The translations under genes and the position numbers were made by a program. From an uncultured Polaribacter sp. (lineage in GTDB: Bacteria > Bacteroidota > Bacteroidia > Flavobacteriales > Flavobacteriaceae): DNA of 64,000 nucleotides. The notes under the pieces were generated by a model, which was given only the letters and a program-made list of their open reading frames with translations, was not told where the DNA came from and ran no database searches. The stretch is taken from assembly GCA_938084845.1 (NCBI GenBank), contig CALKEB010000011.1:40416-104415 (forward strand), given 5' to 3'. This document shows, piece after piece, positions 7,563 through 18,324 of this stretch (the stretch's first letter is position 1; every line of letters starts with the position of its first letter).

Positions 7563-7590
7563 AAAACCTCGCATTTACGAGGTTTTTTTT
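7563..7590 (+). terminator. Terminator of the gatCAB-aspS operon
   Basis: AAAACCTCG (7563-7571), a 6-base loop and CGAGGTTTT (7578-7586) run into further T. It closes the operon 36 bases after the fusion gene. Confidence 0.88.
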
Positions 7591-7749
7591 ATGAACTCAT
7601 ATTTAAATGAAAAATAAAAAATTCAAAACAATCGAAAACAAACTTTTAAAGCCTTTTAAGCCACTTTCTTCTTTTTTAACAAATGTTGATAATTTAAAGA
7701 TAAGATTGCTAAAAAAGCTTTAAAATCAGTTTAAAAATTGTAAATTTGA

Positions 7750-9747
<1,998 letters not shown>

Positions 9748-9772
9748 ATTTCTTGAAATATTACAGATAACG

Positions 9773-9810
9773 AAGCACACTTCAAAATAATTGAAGTGTG
9801 CTTTTTTTTG
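9773..9810 (+). terminator. Terminator of gyrB
   Basis: A 13-bp perfect stem (9773-9785 with 9791-9803), 5-base loop and T-run, 25 bases after the gyrB stop codon. Confidence 0.92.
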
Positions 9811-9934
9811 TGAATTCATAAAAAATAAAAAATGAGGAGATTAAACCCTATTTTTTGCAATTATTAAGAAATTAAGTTATCAAAATTTGTATTTTTACGC
9901 CAAGAATATCATTAACAATACAAAACAAATAAAA

Positions 9935-10861
9935 ATGAAAATTACAGTAGTAGGTGCAGGAGCAGTTGGCGCAAGTTGTGCAGAATATATAGCAATTAAA
10001 GATTTTGCTTCAGAAGTTGTTTTATTAGACATTAAAGAAGGGTATGCAGAAGGAAAAGCAATGGACTTAATGCAAACAGCATCGTTAAATGGTTTTGATA
10101 CAAAAATTACTGGTAGCACAAATGATTATTCTAAAACAGCAGGTTCTAACATTTGTGTAATTACCTCTGGAATTCCTAGAAAACCAGGAATGACTCGTGA
10201 GGAGTTAATTGGAATTAATGCAGGTATCGTAAAAACAGTTTCTGCTAGTTTAATTGATCACTCGCCTGAAACTATTATAATCGTAGTTTCTAACCCAATG
10301 GACACCATGACGTATTTAGTTCATAAAACAACCAACTTGCCTAAAAATAGAATTATAGGTATGGGTGGGGCATTAGATTCAGCACGATTTAAATATAGAC
10401 TAGCAGAAGCATTAGAGGCACCGATTTCTGATGTTGACGGAATGGTTATTGGTGGGCATTCTGATAAAGGCATGGTTCCTTTAACAAGATTAGCTACTCG
10501 TAATTCTGTACCCGTTTCAGAATTTATCTCAGAAGAAAGATTAGAACAAGTAAAACAAGATACTAAAGTTGGTGGTGCAACCTTGACTGGTTTATTAGGT
10601 ACTTCTGCATGGTATGCCCCAGGCGCTGCAGTTTCTGGATTAGTACAAGCTATTGCATGCGATCAAAAGAAAATATACCCTTGTTCAACTTTATTGGAAG
10701 GTGAATATGGTTTAAATGACTTATGTATTGGAGTTCCAGTAGTATTAGGAAAAAACGGTATAGAAAGTATTGTAGAAATTAATTTAAGTGATGCTGAAAA
10801 AGATCATTTAAAAGAATCTGCAGCAGGTGTTGCTAAAACAAATGGTTTATTAGAGTTGTAG
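9935..10861 (+). CDS. mdh: Malate dehydrogenase
   Basis: This is an NAD-dependent, lactate-dehydrogenase-like malate dehydrogenase of the TCA cycle, 308 residues. The Rossmann start is MKITVVGAGAVGASCAEY, with Asp at the end of strand two (LLDIKEG) specifying NAD. The active-site loop carries RKPGMTREELIGIN with the substrate Arg residues, VVSNPMDTMTY contains the usual Asn, and GGHSDKGMVP has the catalytic His. I chose ATG 9935, 16 codons inside the longest frame, because the upstream residues do not match the family and the Rossmann strand begins directly at this Met. It is a single-gene unit with its own terminator. Confidence 0.97.
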   Translation: MKITVVGAGAVGASCAEYIAIKDFASEVVLLDIKEGYAEGKAMDLMQTASLNGFDTKITGSTNDYSKTAGSNICVITSGIPRKPGMTREELIGINAGIVKTVSASLIDHSPETIIIVVSNPMDTMTYLVHKTTNLPKNRIIGMGGALDSARFKYRLAEALEAPISDVDGMVIGGHSDKGMVPLTRLATRNSVPVSEFISEERLEQVKQDTKVGGATLTGLLGTSAWYAPGAAVSGLVQAIACDQKKIYPCSTLLEGEYGLNDLCIGVPVVLGKNGIESIVEINLSDAEKDHLKESAAGVAKTNGLLEL

Positions 10862-10882
10862 TAAACTTTAAAATATTACATC

Positions 10883-10925
10883 AAATAGGTTGCTTTAACT
10901 AAGGTGAAAAGCAATCTATTTTTTT
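10883..10925 (+). terminator. Terminator of mdh
   Basis: AAATAGGTTGCTTT (10883-10896) pairs with AAAGCAATCTATTT (10908-10921) through one G-U pair, followed by T. It ends 12 bases before the next gene. Confidence 0.82.
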
Positions 10926-10936
10926 ATATTTGATCC

Positions 10937-11551
10937 ATGAACACAAAATGGTACTTAAGTACACTTTTAGTTTTATTAATTTTTCTTGGCACTATACAAG
11001 AAAATAACCCTTCTCCTAATCAAGAAATTGTTTTAGAGTTTACTCATGATACAATAAAGGATTCTGAAAAGGAACATACCATTATCGATTTAAAAAATCG
11101 TTTACAAATTGCTGGTGCTTCTAATATTCAAATTCAAGAAGCTAAAAATGGTAAATTAAAAATAGTCTATTTTAGTAAAGACCATGTATCTATCATTAAA
11201 GATGCACTTGCACTAAACAGTCCTGCATCAAAGAACATATCTTCTAATCCTTTAGAAGACAACAAATATCCATCAGAAGAAACGTCAAAATTTAATATTG
11301 ATATTTATGAAATAGATTTAGGTTCATATTCGTCTAATTTTGATGGTAATTCTATTTTAGAAATTAAATACGATTCAGACAGATTTACAAACAATCAGAA
11401 TTATGTATCTTCTATAAAATCGAATTTACCCGATTCTAAAATATTAAAAAAACTAAAATCTAAGTTTTACAATTCAAAACAAATTGTAAAAAACAGTACT
11501 TCTCATAATATTCCAGAAGTTAGAGCTGGCCCAAATTACTTCTTATTATAA
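10937..11551 (+). CDS. Exported protein upstream of secDF, possibly SecD P1-like
   Basis: I do not recognise a named family. The 204-residue product begins with a hydrophobic segment (about residues 5-20, LSTLLVLLIFLGTI) that is a signal anchor or uncleaved signal. Residues 27-85 (IVLEFTHD, then DLKNRLQIAGASNIQIQEA, then KLKIVYF) have the strand-helix-strand pattern of the SecD P1 head, where a similar LxxRl...G....iq....g.i.v.l repeat occurs in the next gene. The rest is rich in Ser and Asn. It precedes secDF on the same strand by 160 bases. A helper of SecDF, or a degenerate duplicate of its head domain, is possible; that is inference. Confidence 0.6.
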   Translation: MNTKWYLSTLLVLLIFLGTIQENNPSPNQEIVLEFTHDTIKDSEKEHTIIDLKNRLQIAGASNIQIQEAKNGKLKIVYFSKDHVSIIKDALALNSPASKNISSNPLEDNKYPSEETSKFNIDIYEIDLGSYSSNFDGNSILEIKYDSDRFTNNQNYVSSIKSNLPDSKILKKLKSKFYNSKQIVKNSTSHNIPEVRAGPNYFLL

Positions 11552-11668
11552 GACACTAAACTGTTATTCTTATAATAGAAAAACACAATCAGAACTAGAG
11601 ATAAACCCAAAGTTCTGAAAACAACCTATTAAACAAAATTAAATGTCAAGAAAGTTCGAGAAGTTATA

Positions 11669-11676
11669 TATATTTG
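11669..11676 (+). promoter_or_regulatory. Promoter -7 box of secDF
   Basis: TATATTTG matches TAnnTTTG, 34 bases before the secDF start. No clear TTG lies at the expected -33 distance. Confidence 0.5.
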
Positions 11677-11710
11677 CTCGTTTAAAAATTTTTGACCAAA
11701 ACCTTATAAA

Positions 11711-14686
11711 ATGCAAAATAAAGGACTAATAAAATTATTCGCTATTCTTTTTGGATTAGTGAGTTTATACCAACTATCATTTACTTTTTTAGCAAATAAA
11801 GTAGAAGATGATGCTGTTGTATACTCTAAAGAAAGAGGTATAGATAGTGGTGCCAGAACAAAAGCTAAATTTGAAAGAACGTATTTAGACAGCGTTGCTA
11901 ACAAAGAAATTATCGACTTAGGAATTGCAAAATATACCTATAACGATGTAAAAGACAAAGAAATGAATCTTGGTCTTGACTTAAAAGGAGGTATTAATGC
12001 AATTTTACAGGTATCTGTAAAAGAGGTATTAAAAAGTTTGTCTAACGAATCTGAGAATATTGCTTTTAATACTGCTTTAGATAATGCAGATGTTAGATTA
12101 AGAAATAGTAATTTAAACTACTTAGATTTATTTTTTGAAGAATTCGAAAAGATAGCTGGTGATACAAAACTAAGTGACCCTTCTATATTTGGAACAAAAG
12201 CATTAAGTGATAAAATAGCTTTTAATGAAGCGAATGTTTCAGTAAAAGAGACTTTACAACAAGAAATTAATAGCTCTATAGGAACTGCTTTTGAAGTATT
12301 AAGAAGTAGAATTGACAAGTTTGGTGTAACACAGCCAAACATTCAAAGAATTGGTAATTCTGGAAGAATTCAAATTGAATTACCAGGTGCTAAAGATATT
12401 GAGCGTGTAACAAAGTTAATTACAAGTAAAGCAGAGTTACAGTTTTGGGAAGTACACACCAATGCCGAAGTTCAAAACTTTTTCTTTGCAGCAAATGCAA
12501 AAGTAGCTGAAATGCTTAAAGAAACTTCGCCATCAATAGAAGAAGAAAAAGAAGCTGATGAAAAAGATGATATAGATGATTTATTAGGTGAAGAGGCAGA
12601 CTCTACAAAGGTTCAAAAGAATTTATTTACCTACCTATATCCTAATGTTGCACAATCTCAACAACAATTAAGTTCATTAGTTGCAAATGCAAGAGTTTTA
12701 GATACAGCTAAGGTAAATGACTTGCTATCTAAAAAAGAAGTAAGAGCTTTATTATCTCCAGAACTTAAATATGTAAAGTTCTTATGGGACTATAAATCTG
12801 TGAAAGGTAATGAAGGTTCTGAAATTATTGGATTATATGCAATAAAAGGAAATAGAAATGACAAACCAACTATTGAAGGTGATGTAATATTAGATGCTGG
12901 GCAAGTTTTTGATCAATTAAACAAACCAGAGGTAAGCATGACTATGAATAGCTCTGGAACGAAGCAATGGGCAAAAATGACTGCTGATAATGTTGGTAAT
13001 TTTGTTGCAGTAGTATTAGATGAATATGTATATACTGCTCCTTCTGTTAATCAAGCAATTACCGGAGGTAGAACTTCAATTTCTGGAGGTAGTATGACTG
13101 TTGCTGAGGCAGAAGATATTGCTACAGTACTAAAAGCTGGTAAGTTACCTGCAACAGCAAGAATCATTCAAATTGAAGTAGTTGGGCCGTCTTTAGGGCA
13201 AGAAGCAATTGATGCAAGTTTCCTATCATTTGGTCTAGCAATTATTTTAGTTTTATTATGGATGATTTTATATTATGGTAAAGCAGGTGCTTTTGCAAAT
13301 GTTGCTTTAATTGTAAATATTTTATTCATTTTTGGAATTTTAGCATCTTTTAATGCAGTACTAACACTACCTGGTATCGCTGGTATAATTTTAACTATTG
13401 GTATGTCTGTAGATGCCAACGTAATTATCTTTGAAAGAATTAAAGAAGGATTATTCAAAAAGAAAGGGCTAAAACAATCTGTGGAAGAAGGTTTTTCTGT
13501 TAAAGGGGCTTTATCTGCAATTATAGATGCTAATATTACAACATTGTTAACAGGTATTATCCTTTATGTATTTGGTACAGGACCTATTAAAGGTTTTGCA
13601 TTAACGTTAATGATTGGTATTGCTACATCATTGTTTACAGCTGTTTTTATAACACGCTTATTAATAGATGGGGCTTTAAACAAAGGATCAAATCTTACAT
13701 TTAATACTTCACTTTCTAAAGGATGGTTCCAAAATATTAATGTAGAATTCTTAAAAAAACGAAAAATTGCCTATATCATCTCTGGTGCTATTATAGTAGC
13801 AGGTATTGCCTCTATTTTTACAGTAGGATTAAAACAAGGGGTAGATTTTAAAGGAGGACGTTCTTTTGTGGTTCGTTTTGACCAAGATATGAATGCTACA
13901 GAAGTAGCAGGTACTTTAAAAGACGCTTTTGAGTCAGCTCCAGAAGTAAAAACTTATGGGCAAGCCAATCAATTAAAAATAACCACCGTTTATAAAATTG
14001 AAGAAGAAGGCACTGCCGTTGATGAAGAAGTGCAAAACACACTTTACAAAGGACTATCTTCTTATCTTGGAGAAACTACTTATGAAGATTTTAAACCAGG
14101 TTTCGAAAAACAAGGAGCAGGTGTAATGAGCTATATGAAAGTAGAACCTACCATTGCAGATGATATTAAAACATCTGCATTGTATGCTGTTTTTGGGTCG
14201 CTAATTGTAGTTTTCTTATATATTTTACTCCGTTTTAGAAAAGTATCTTTTTCTATAGGAGCTGTAATTGCAGTTTTCCATGATGTACTAATTGTATTAG
14301 GTGTATTTTCTATCACGTATAGCTTTATGCCTTTTGATATGGAAATAGGTCAGTCATTTATTGCAGCTATATTAACAGTTGTAGGGTACTCCTTAAATGA
14401 TACAGTAGTTATATTTGATAGAATCAGAGAATTTGCAGGCTCTTATCCTAATTGGAAGTATAGTAAAGTAGTAGATTCTGCTTTAAGCTCTACATTAGGA
14501 AGAACAATCAATACCTCTTTAACGACACTTTTAGTAATGTTAGCTATTTTCTTATTTGGAGGAGACTCTATAAAAGGATTTATGTTTGCATTAATAGTAG
14601 GTGTTGTTGTAGGTACCTATTCTTCTCTATTTGTTGCAACACCAATTATGTTTGATGCATCCAAAAAAGAAGAAAAGAAAAAATAG
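11711..14686 (+). CDS. secDF: Protein translocase subunits SecD and SecF fused
   Basis: SecDF is a proton-driven inner-membrane motor that pulls secreted proteins through SecYEG. The first transmembrane segment is near residues 5-25. The periplasmic P1 domain follows, including NLGLDLKGGINAILQV and RSRIDKFGVTQPNIQRIG, with an acidic insert around residues 275-300. SecD membrane helices contain TIGMSVDANVIIFERIKE. SecF begins near residue 680 (VDFKGGRSFVVRF) and has GYSLNDTVVIFDRIRE. Asp in both motifs serves proton transfer. A single SecDF polypeptide of 991 residues is usual in this phylum. It is followed by a strong terminator. Confidence 0.97.
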   Translation: MQNKGLIKLFAILFGLVSLYQLSFTFLANKVEDDAVVYSKERGIDSGARTKAKFERTYLDSVANKEIIDLGIAKYTYNDVKDKEMNLGLDLKGGINAILQVSVKEVLKSLSNESENIAFNTALDNADVRLRNSNLNYLDLFFEEFEKIAGDTKLSDPSIFGTKALSDKIAFNEANVSVKETLQQEINSSIGTAFEVLRSRIDKFGVTQPNIQRIGNSGRIQIELPGAKDIERVTKLITSKAELQFWEVHTNAEVQNFFFAANAKVAEMLKETSPSIEEEKEADEKDDIDDLLGEEADSTKVQKNLFTYLYPNVAQSQQQLSSLVANARVLDTAKVNDLLSKKEVRALLSPELKYVKFLWDYKSVKGNEGSEIIGLYAIKGNRNDKPTIEGDVILDAGQVFDQLNKPEVSMTMNSSGTKQWAKMTADNVGNFVAVVLDEYVYTAPSVNQAITGGRTSISGGSMTVAEAEDIATVLKAGKLPATARIIQIEVVGPSLGQEAIDASFLSFGLAIILVLLWMILYYGKAGAFANVALIVNILFIFGILASFNAVLTLPGIAGIILTIGMSVDANVIIFERIKEGLFKKKGLKQSVEEGFSVKGALSAIIDANITTLLTGIILYVFGTGPIKGFALTLMIGIATSLFTAVFITRLLIDGALNKGSNLTFNTSLSKGWFQNINVEFLKKRKIAYIISGAIIVAGIASIFTVGLKQGVDFKGGRSFVVRFDQDMNATEVAGTLKDAFESAPEVKTYGQANQLKITTVYKIEEEGTAVDEEVQNTLYKGLSSYLGETTYEDFKPGFEKQGAGVMSYMKVEPTIADDIKTSALYAVFGSLIVVFLYILLRFRKVSFSIGAVIAVFHDVLIVLGVFSITYSFMPFDMEIGQSFIAAILTVVGYSLNDTVVIFDRIREFAGSYPNWKYSKVVDSALSSTLGRTINTSLTTLLVMLAIFLFGGDSIKGFMFALIVGVVVGTYSSLFVATPIMFDASKKEEKKK

Positions 14687-14702
14687 TTTTATTTTATATT
14701 AT

Positions 14703-14739
14703 AAAAAACCGTTTTGATCAAAATTCAAAACGGTTTTTT
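14703..14739 (+). terminator. Terminator of secDF
   Basis: A 15-bp perfect stem (14703-14717 with 14725-14739), 7-base loop and built-in T-run, 17 bases after the stop codon. Confidence 0.92.
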
Positions 14740-14757
14740 CTTTTCAGTTACACCACG

Positions 14758-14765
14758 TATCTTTG
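14758..14765 (+). promoter_or_regulatory. Promoter -7 box of the hpt-adk gene
   Basis: TATCTTTG matches TAnnTTTG and ends 7 bases before the ATG, so the transcript would start only about 3-5 bases upstream of the coding region. Confidence 0.55.
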
Positions 14766-14772
14766 CCATATT

Positions 14773-15891
14773 ATGAGCATTCTAAAACTTCATGATCTTT
14801 ATTTTAAACCTTTTATTCAAAAGAATGAAATACGTGCAATAGTAAGTCATTTAGCAAAGCAAGTAAAAGAAGATCTTCCTAAAAATGAAGTTCCAATTTT
14901 TATTGGAATTTTAAATGGGTGTTTTCTTTTTGCTGCAGATTTTATTCGCGAATTTAATGGCGACTGTGAAGTCTCATTCGTAAAATTAACATCGTACGAA
15001 GGCACAAAATCTTCAGGAAATGTTAAACAAATAATTGGTTTACAAAAAGATATGACCAATAGAACAGTTATTATATTAGAAGATATCATAGATACTGGAA
15101 ATACACTGCAAGAAATTTATAATATCTTTAAAAATAAGAATACCAAACAATTAAAAGTAGTTTCTTTATTTTTTAAACCAGATGTATTTAGAAAAGAGTT
15201 GCCCATAGATTACATTGGCAAAAGCATAGAAGACAAATTTATTGTTGGCTATGGTTTAGATTACAATGGATTAGGAAGAAATTACCCAGAAATATATCAA
15301 TTATCAATACCACCAAAAATGAAAAATATCGTATTATTCGGCCCTCCAGGAGCAGGGAAAGGAACGCAAGCAAACTTTTTAAAAAAAATGTACCAATTGG
15401 TACATATTTCTACTGGAGATGTTTTTCGATTTAATATCAAAAATCAAACAGAATTAGGCTTACTAGCAAAAAAATATATGGACGAGGGAGATTTAGTTCC
15501 TGATGAAGTAACCATAAATATGCTAAAAGCAGAAGTAGAAAAAAATCCTGATGCGAATGGTTTTATTTTTGATGGTTTTCCAAGAACACAATCTCAAGCA
15601 GAAGCTTTAGATCATTTTTTAAGTGATAAAGGCGAACAAATAAATGCGATGATTGCTTTAGAGGTTCCAGAAGATACCCTTGTTACGCGTTTACTAGAAA
15701 GAGGTAAAACAAGCGGTAGAACAGATGATACAGACGAAGCTAAAATTAGAAATCGTTTCAACGAATACAATACCAAAACTGCAATTCTAAAAGATTATTT
15801 TGAAGCTCAAAATAAATATTATGGAATTAATGGTGTAGGTTCTATAGAAGATATTACCAAAAGAATTGCAGAAGTATTTGATACTTTATAA
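14773..15891 (+). CDS. Hypoxanthine phosphoribosyltransferase-adenylate kinase fusion
   Basis: Two purine enzymes share one 372-residue frame. Residues 1-178 are Hpt, which salvages hypoxanthine or guanine with PRPP: the PRPP loop reads VIILEDIIDTGNTL and the start has the family's ILNGCFLFAADF. Residues 183-372 are adenylate kinase, which equilibrates AMP, ADP and ATP: P-loop FGPPGAGKGTQ (about 189-199), ISTGDVFR, GFPRTQSQAE and RGKTSGRTDD. The kinase is the short form without a zinc LID. The Met at residue 183 marks where a separate adk would begin, but no stop intervenes. Both halves keep their active sites. I cannot say how widespread the fusion is. Confidence 0.93.
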   Translation: MSILKLHDLYFKPFIQKNEIRAIVSHLAKQVKEDLPKNEVPIFIGILNGCFLFAADFIREFNGDCEVSFVKLTSYEGTKSSGNVKQIIGLQKDMTNRTVIILEDIIDTGNTLQEIYNIFKNKNTKQLKVVSLFFKPDVFRKELPIDYIGKSIEDKFIVGYGLDYNGLGRNYPEIYQLSIPPKMKNIVLFGPPGAGKGTQANFLKKMYQLVHISTGDVFRFNIKNQTELGLLAKKYMDEGDLVPDEVTINMLKAEVEKNPDANGFIFDGFPRTQSQAEALDHFLSDKGEQINAMIALEVPEDTLVTRLLERGKTSGRTDDTDEAKIRNRFNEYNTKTAILKDYFEAQNKYYGINGVGSIEDITKRIAEVFDTL

Positions 15892-15956
15892 ATCAAATTC
15901 TTAAAAAACTTTCAATACTAAACTTGACTGTTCAAGGATTAAAGAAATAAATAAAC

Positions 15957-16946
15957 ATGACTGAAGGCAACTTTGTAGATTACATAAAAATATACGCTTC
16001 TTCTGGTAAAGGTGGACAAGGTTCTGCACATTTACATAGAGAAAAATATATTACCAAAGGAGGACCTGATGGTGGTGATGGTGGACGTGGAGGACATATT
16101 ATTTTACGTGGCGATAAGAATATGTGGACTTTATTTCATCTAAAATTTAAACGTCATTTTAGAGCTGAAGGAGGTGGTGCTGGAAGTAAAAGTAGAAGTA
16201 CTGGTTCTGATGGGGAAGATATTTATGTTGATGTTCCTTTAGGCACAATCATAAAAGATGCTGATACAGATGAGGTAATTGTAGAAATAACTGAAGATAA
16301 AAAAGAAGTTATTTTACTTAGAGGTGGTAAAGGTGGCTTAGGTAACTGGAACTTTAAATCTTCTACCAATCAAACACCAAGGTATGCACAACCAGGAATG
16401 GATGGTGCTGAAGGTTGGTTTAGAATTGAATTAAAATTATTAGCAGATATCGGTTTAGTTGGTTTTCCAAACGCAGGAAAATCTACTCTTTTGTCCGTAT
16501 TAACTTCAGCAAAACCTAAAATTGCAGATTATGCTTTTACTACACTAAAACCTAACTTAGGTATTGTAGAGCATAGAAATCATCAAACATTCGTAATCGC
16601 AGATATTCCTGGTATTATAGAAGGCGCTGCAGAGGGTAAAGGTTTAGGACATCGATTTCTAAGACATATAGAACGTAATTCTGCGCTATTATTTTTAATT
16701 CCTGCAGATGCAGACGACATTCATAAAGAATACGAAATTTTATTAAACGAACTTAAGAAGCACAATCCAGAATTGTTAGATAAAGATCGTTTATTAGCCA
16801 TTTCGAAATCTGATATGTTAGATGATGAATTAAAGACAGAAATTAAAGCTGATTTACCAAAGGGTATTGATGCTTTATTTATTTCTTCTGTTGCCCAACA
16901 AGGCCTTCAAGAACTAAAAGACAAACTTTGGAAAATGTTAAACTAA
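15957..16946 (+). CDS. obg: GTPase Obg
   Basis: Obg is a ribosome-associated GTPase needed for 50S assembly and stress control. Residues 1-160 form the glycine-rich Obg fold ([37 protein letters not shown]). The G domain follows with G1 GFPNAGKST near 170, G3 [22 protein letters not shown] and G4-like SKSD. The protein ends at 329 residues with no extra C-terminal domain, as in many members of the phylum. It follows hpt-adk by 65 bases on the same strand without a terminator and is probably cotranscribed. Confidence 0.97.
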   Translation: MTEGNFVDYIKIYASSGKGGQGSAHLHREKYITKGGPDGGDGGRGGHIILRGDKNMWTLFHLKFKRHFRAEGGGAGSKSRSTGSDGEDIYVDVPLGTIIKDADTDEVIVEITEDKKEVILLRGGKGGLGNWNFKSSTNQTPRYAQPGMDGAEGWFRIELKLLADIGLVGFPNAGKSTLLSVLTSAKPKIADYAFTTLKPNLGIVEHRNHQTFVIADIPGIIEGAAEGKGLGHRFLRHIERNSALLFLIPADADDIHKEYEILLNELKKHNPELLDKDRLLAISKSDMLDDELKTEIKADLPKGIDALFISSVAQQGLQELKDKLWKMLN

Positions 16947-16947
16947 T

Positions 16948-17418
16948 TTAGTTTTTCAGTTGAATTTTTATGGGCAATTGATACTTTGTTGTTACAGGAA
17001 TTCCTCTTTTTATTGCAGGATATACTTTGTCTAATTGATCTACAGAAGATTTTACCAAACTATCAAATTTAGGCAACTGCTGTTTTAGTAATTTAGAGGC
17101 TTGTATTCCCTTGAAATTAATGACACCATCTTTAGCAATAATTAAATCTACTAATACAGTTTCATTTAAAGAATCTACAATTGTAAAGGTATGTTGTTGT
17201 AACTCCATCCCTATTTTTCTATGGATTGTTTTTCTAAAACAAGTTTGCTTTTTAGATGCATCTATCAAAGAATCGCATTCTTTAAATGAAGGGTGAGTAT
17301 CTACAGAGGTAAAGTCTACAACAGTGTCTAAATATTGAGTTGTATTGTTTTTAGATAATGAGAGACGATCACAAGAGGCGATACATAGAAAAACCAATAA
17401 AAAAGAAAAAATACGCAT
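16948..17418 (-). CDS. Lipoprotein with a TonB C-terminal-like domain
   Basis: A lipoprotein signal is present: hydrophobic residues 3-14 and lipobox IASC with Cys16. Residues 85-155 follow the TonB C-terminal pattern: a strand VLVDLIIAKDGVINFKGI, a helix, LPKF, then GIPVTTKYQLPIKIQL, which resembles the end of energy-transducer TonB proteins. There is no N-terminal membrane anchor or Pro-rich linker, so it is not a complete TonB and its role is unknown. It converges on obg with 1 base between the stop codons. Confidence 0.7.
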   Translation of the reverse strand: MRIFSFLLVFLCIASCDRLSLSKNNTTQYLDTVVDFTSVDTHPSFKECDSLIDASKKQTCFRKTIHRKIGMELQQHTFTIVDSLNETVLVDLIIAKDGVINFKGIQASKLLKQQLPKFDSLVKSSVDQLDKVYPAIKRGIPVTTKYQLPIKIQLKN

Positions 17419-17477
17419 ATAAGGCTCACAAAATTTAGTGTGAAATTACTAAAAATTAATGAACTTTATTTTAAAGT

Positions 17478-17669
17478 TTATCCTTTCATAAAATAGGCTT
17501 TTATAATCTCACTAATTCTATTTCTAACAAAATTATTCATGCCTTCTTCTTTTCTCCAAAACTTTTCTATGTACTTATTGTAAAGTGTATAAGCTATTTT
17601 TTTATCCTTATAATAACCATCAGAAATCATAGCCAATTGATACAATGCACTGTAATTAGAACTATTTTC
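17478..17669 (-). pseudogene. Fragment of a hypothetical protein, C-terminal remnant
   Basis: A 63-codon open frame follows an in-frame TAA at 17670-17672 and ends at TAA 17478. It looks protein-like (QLAMISDGYYKDKKIAYTLY, then KYIEKFWRKEEGMNNFV), with a helix-rich, TPR-like composition. The only ATG (17628-17630) would leave 50 residues. I read it as the tail of a gene whose front has been lost, although a genuine 50-residue protein cannot be excluded. Nothing resembling the missing part is found upstream, where phnA begins. Confidence 0.5.
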
Positions 17670-17693
17670 TTAATATACCTTGTTAAAATATGG

Positions 17694-18284
17694 CTATACT
17701 TTATCTACCATTTTTTTTACATAATCTGTTACAATTACAATTTGTGTAGGTCCTACTTTACCTTCTATATACATCGCATTTTCATGATCTAAAGAAATTC
17801 TTCTTACTGCAGTACCTTGTTTAGCAATCATACTAGACCCTTTTACTTTTAAATCTTTAATAAGCACTACAGAATCTCCTGCTTGTAAAACAGCACCATT
17901 TGCATCTCTATGAATTATTTTTTCATTCTCTGCTAAATGATCTCCTGTTTCTTTAGCATAAGTCAATTCAGCATCCTCCATATACATAGTACCTAACAAC
18001 TCTGTTGGCCAACCTTCGTCTTTTAAGCGATGTAACATTCGCCAAACAACCACTTTTACAGGCGTAAACTCAGACCACATTGCATCATTTAAACATCTCC
18101 AATGATTTGCATTTAATTCCTCATCACCCTCAATTTGTTTAATACATGTATCACAAGCTAAAATACTACCATCAAAACCTCCTGTAGAAACTGGTTTTAC
18201 TTCATAAATCGATAAATTTTCTTTTGCAGCACATATTTCACAGTGATTACCACTTCTCTTTTCTAAATCTTGTTGTAAGCTCAT
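17694..18284 (-). CDS. phnA: PhnA domain protein
   Basis: PhnA-family proteins carry a zinc ribbon and a C-terminal PhnA domain. The name comes from a phosphonate locus, but the function is not firmly known. Here Cys pairs CEIC (near residue 15) and CDTC (near 45) form the zinc site. The C-terminal half has HRDANGAVLQAGDSVVLIKD and LKVKGSSMIAKQGTAVR, the family signature. At 196 residues it is longer than E. coli PhnA (about 110) because of a middle segment rich in Trp. It has its own TAnnTTTG promoter, and no phosphonate genes are near. Confidence 0.9.
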   Translation of the reverse strand: MSLQQDLEKRSGNHCEICAAKENLSIYEVKPVSTGGFDGSILACDTCIKQIEGDEELNANHWRCLNDAMWSEFTPVKVVVWRMLHRLKDEGWPTELLGTMYMEDAELTYAKETGDHLAENEKIIHRDANGAVLQAGDSVVLIKDLKVKGSSMIAKQGTAVRRISLDHENAMYIEGKVGPTQIVIVTDYVKKMVDKV

Positions 18285-18307
18285 TATTATCTTTTAGTTT
18301 CTAATGG

Positions 18308-18315
18308 CAAATGTA
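18308..18315 (-). promoter_or_regulatory. Promoter -7 box of phnA
   Basis: On the minus strand TACATTTG matches TAnnTTTG, 23 bases before the phnA start and just downstream of the ade stop codon, so phnA need not depend on ade. Confidence 0.55.
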
Positions 18316-18324
18316 GTATAACTT

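Noticed and set aside
11543..11575. Inverted repeat TATTATAAG/CTTATAATA after the gene ending at 11551
   Set aside because: All A-T pairs, a long loop and no T-run, so it is not a convincing terminator.
17111..17296. 61-codon plus-strand frame inside the TonB-C-like lipoprotein gene
   Set aside because: It is antisense to a gene with clear signal peptide and domain pattern, and has no coding character of its own.
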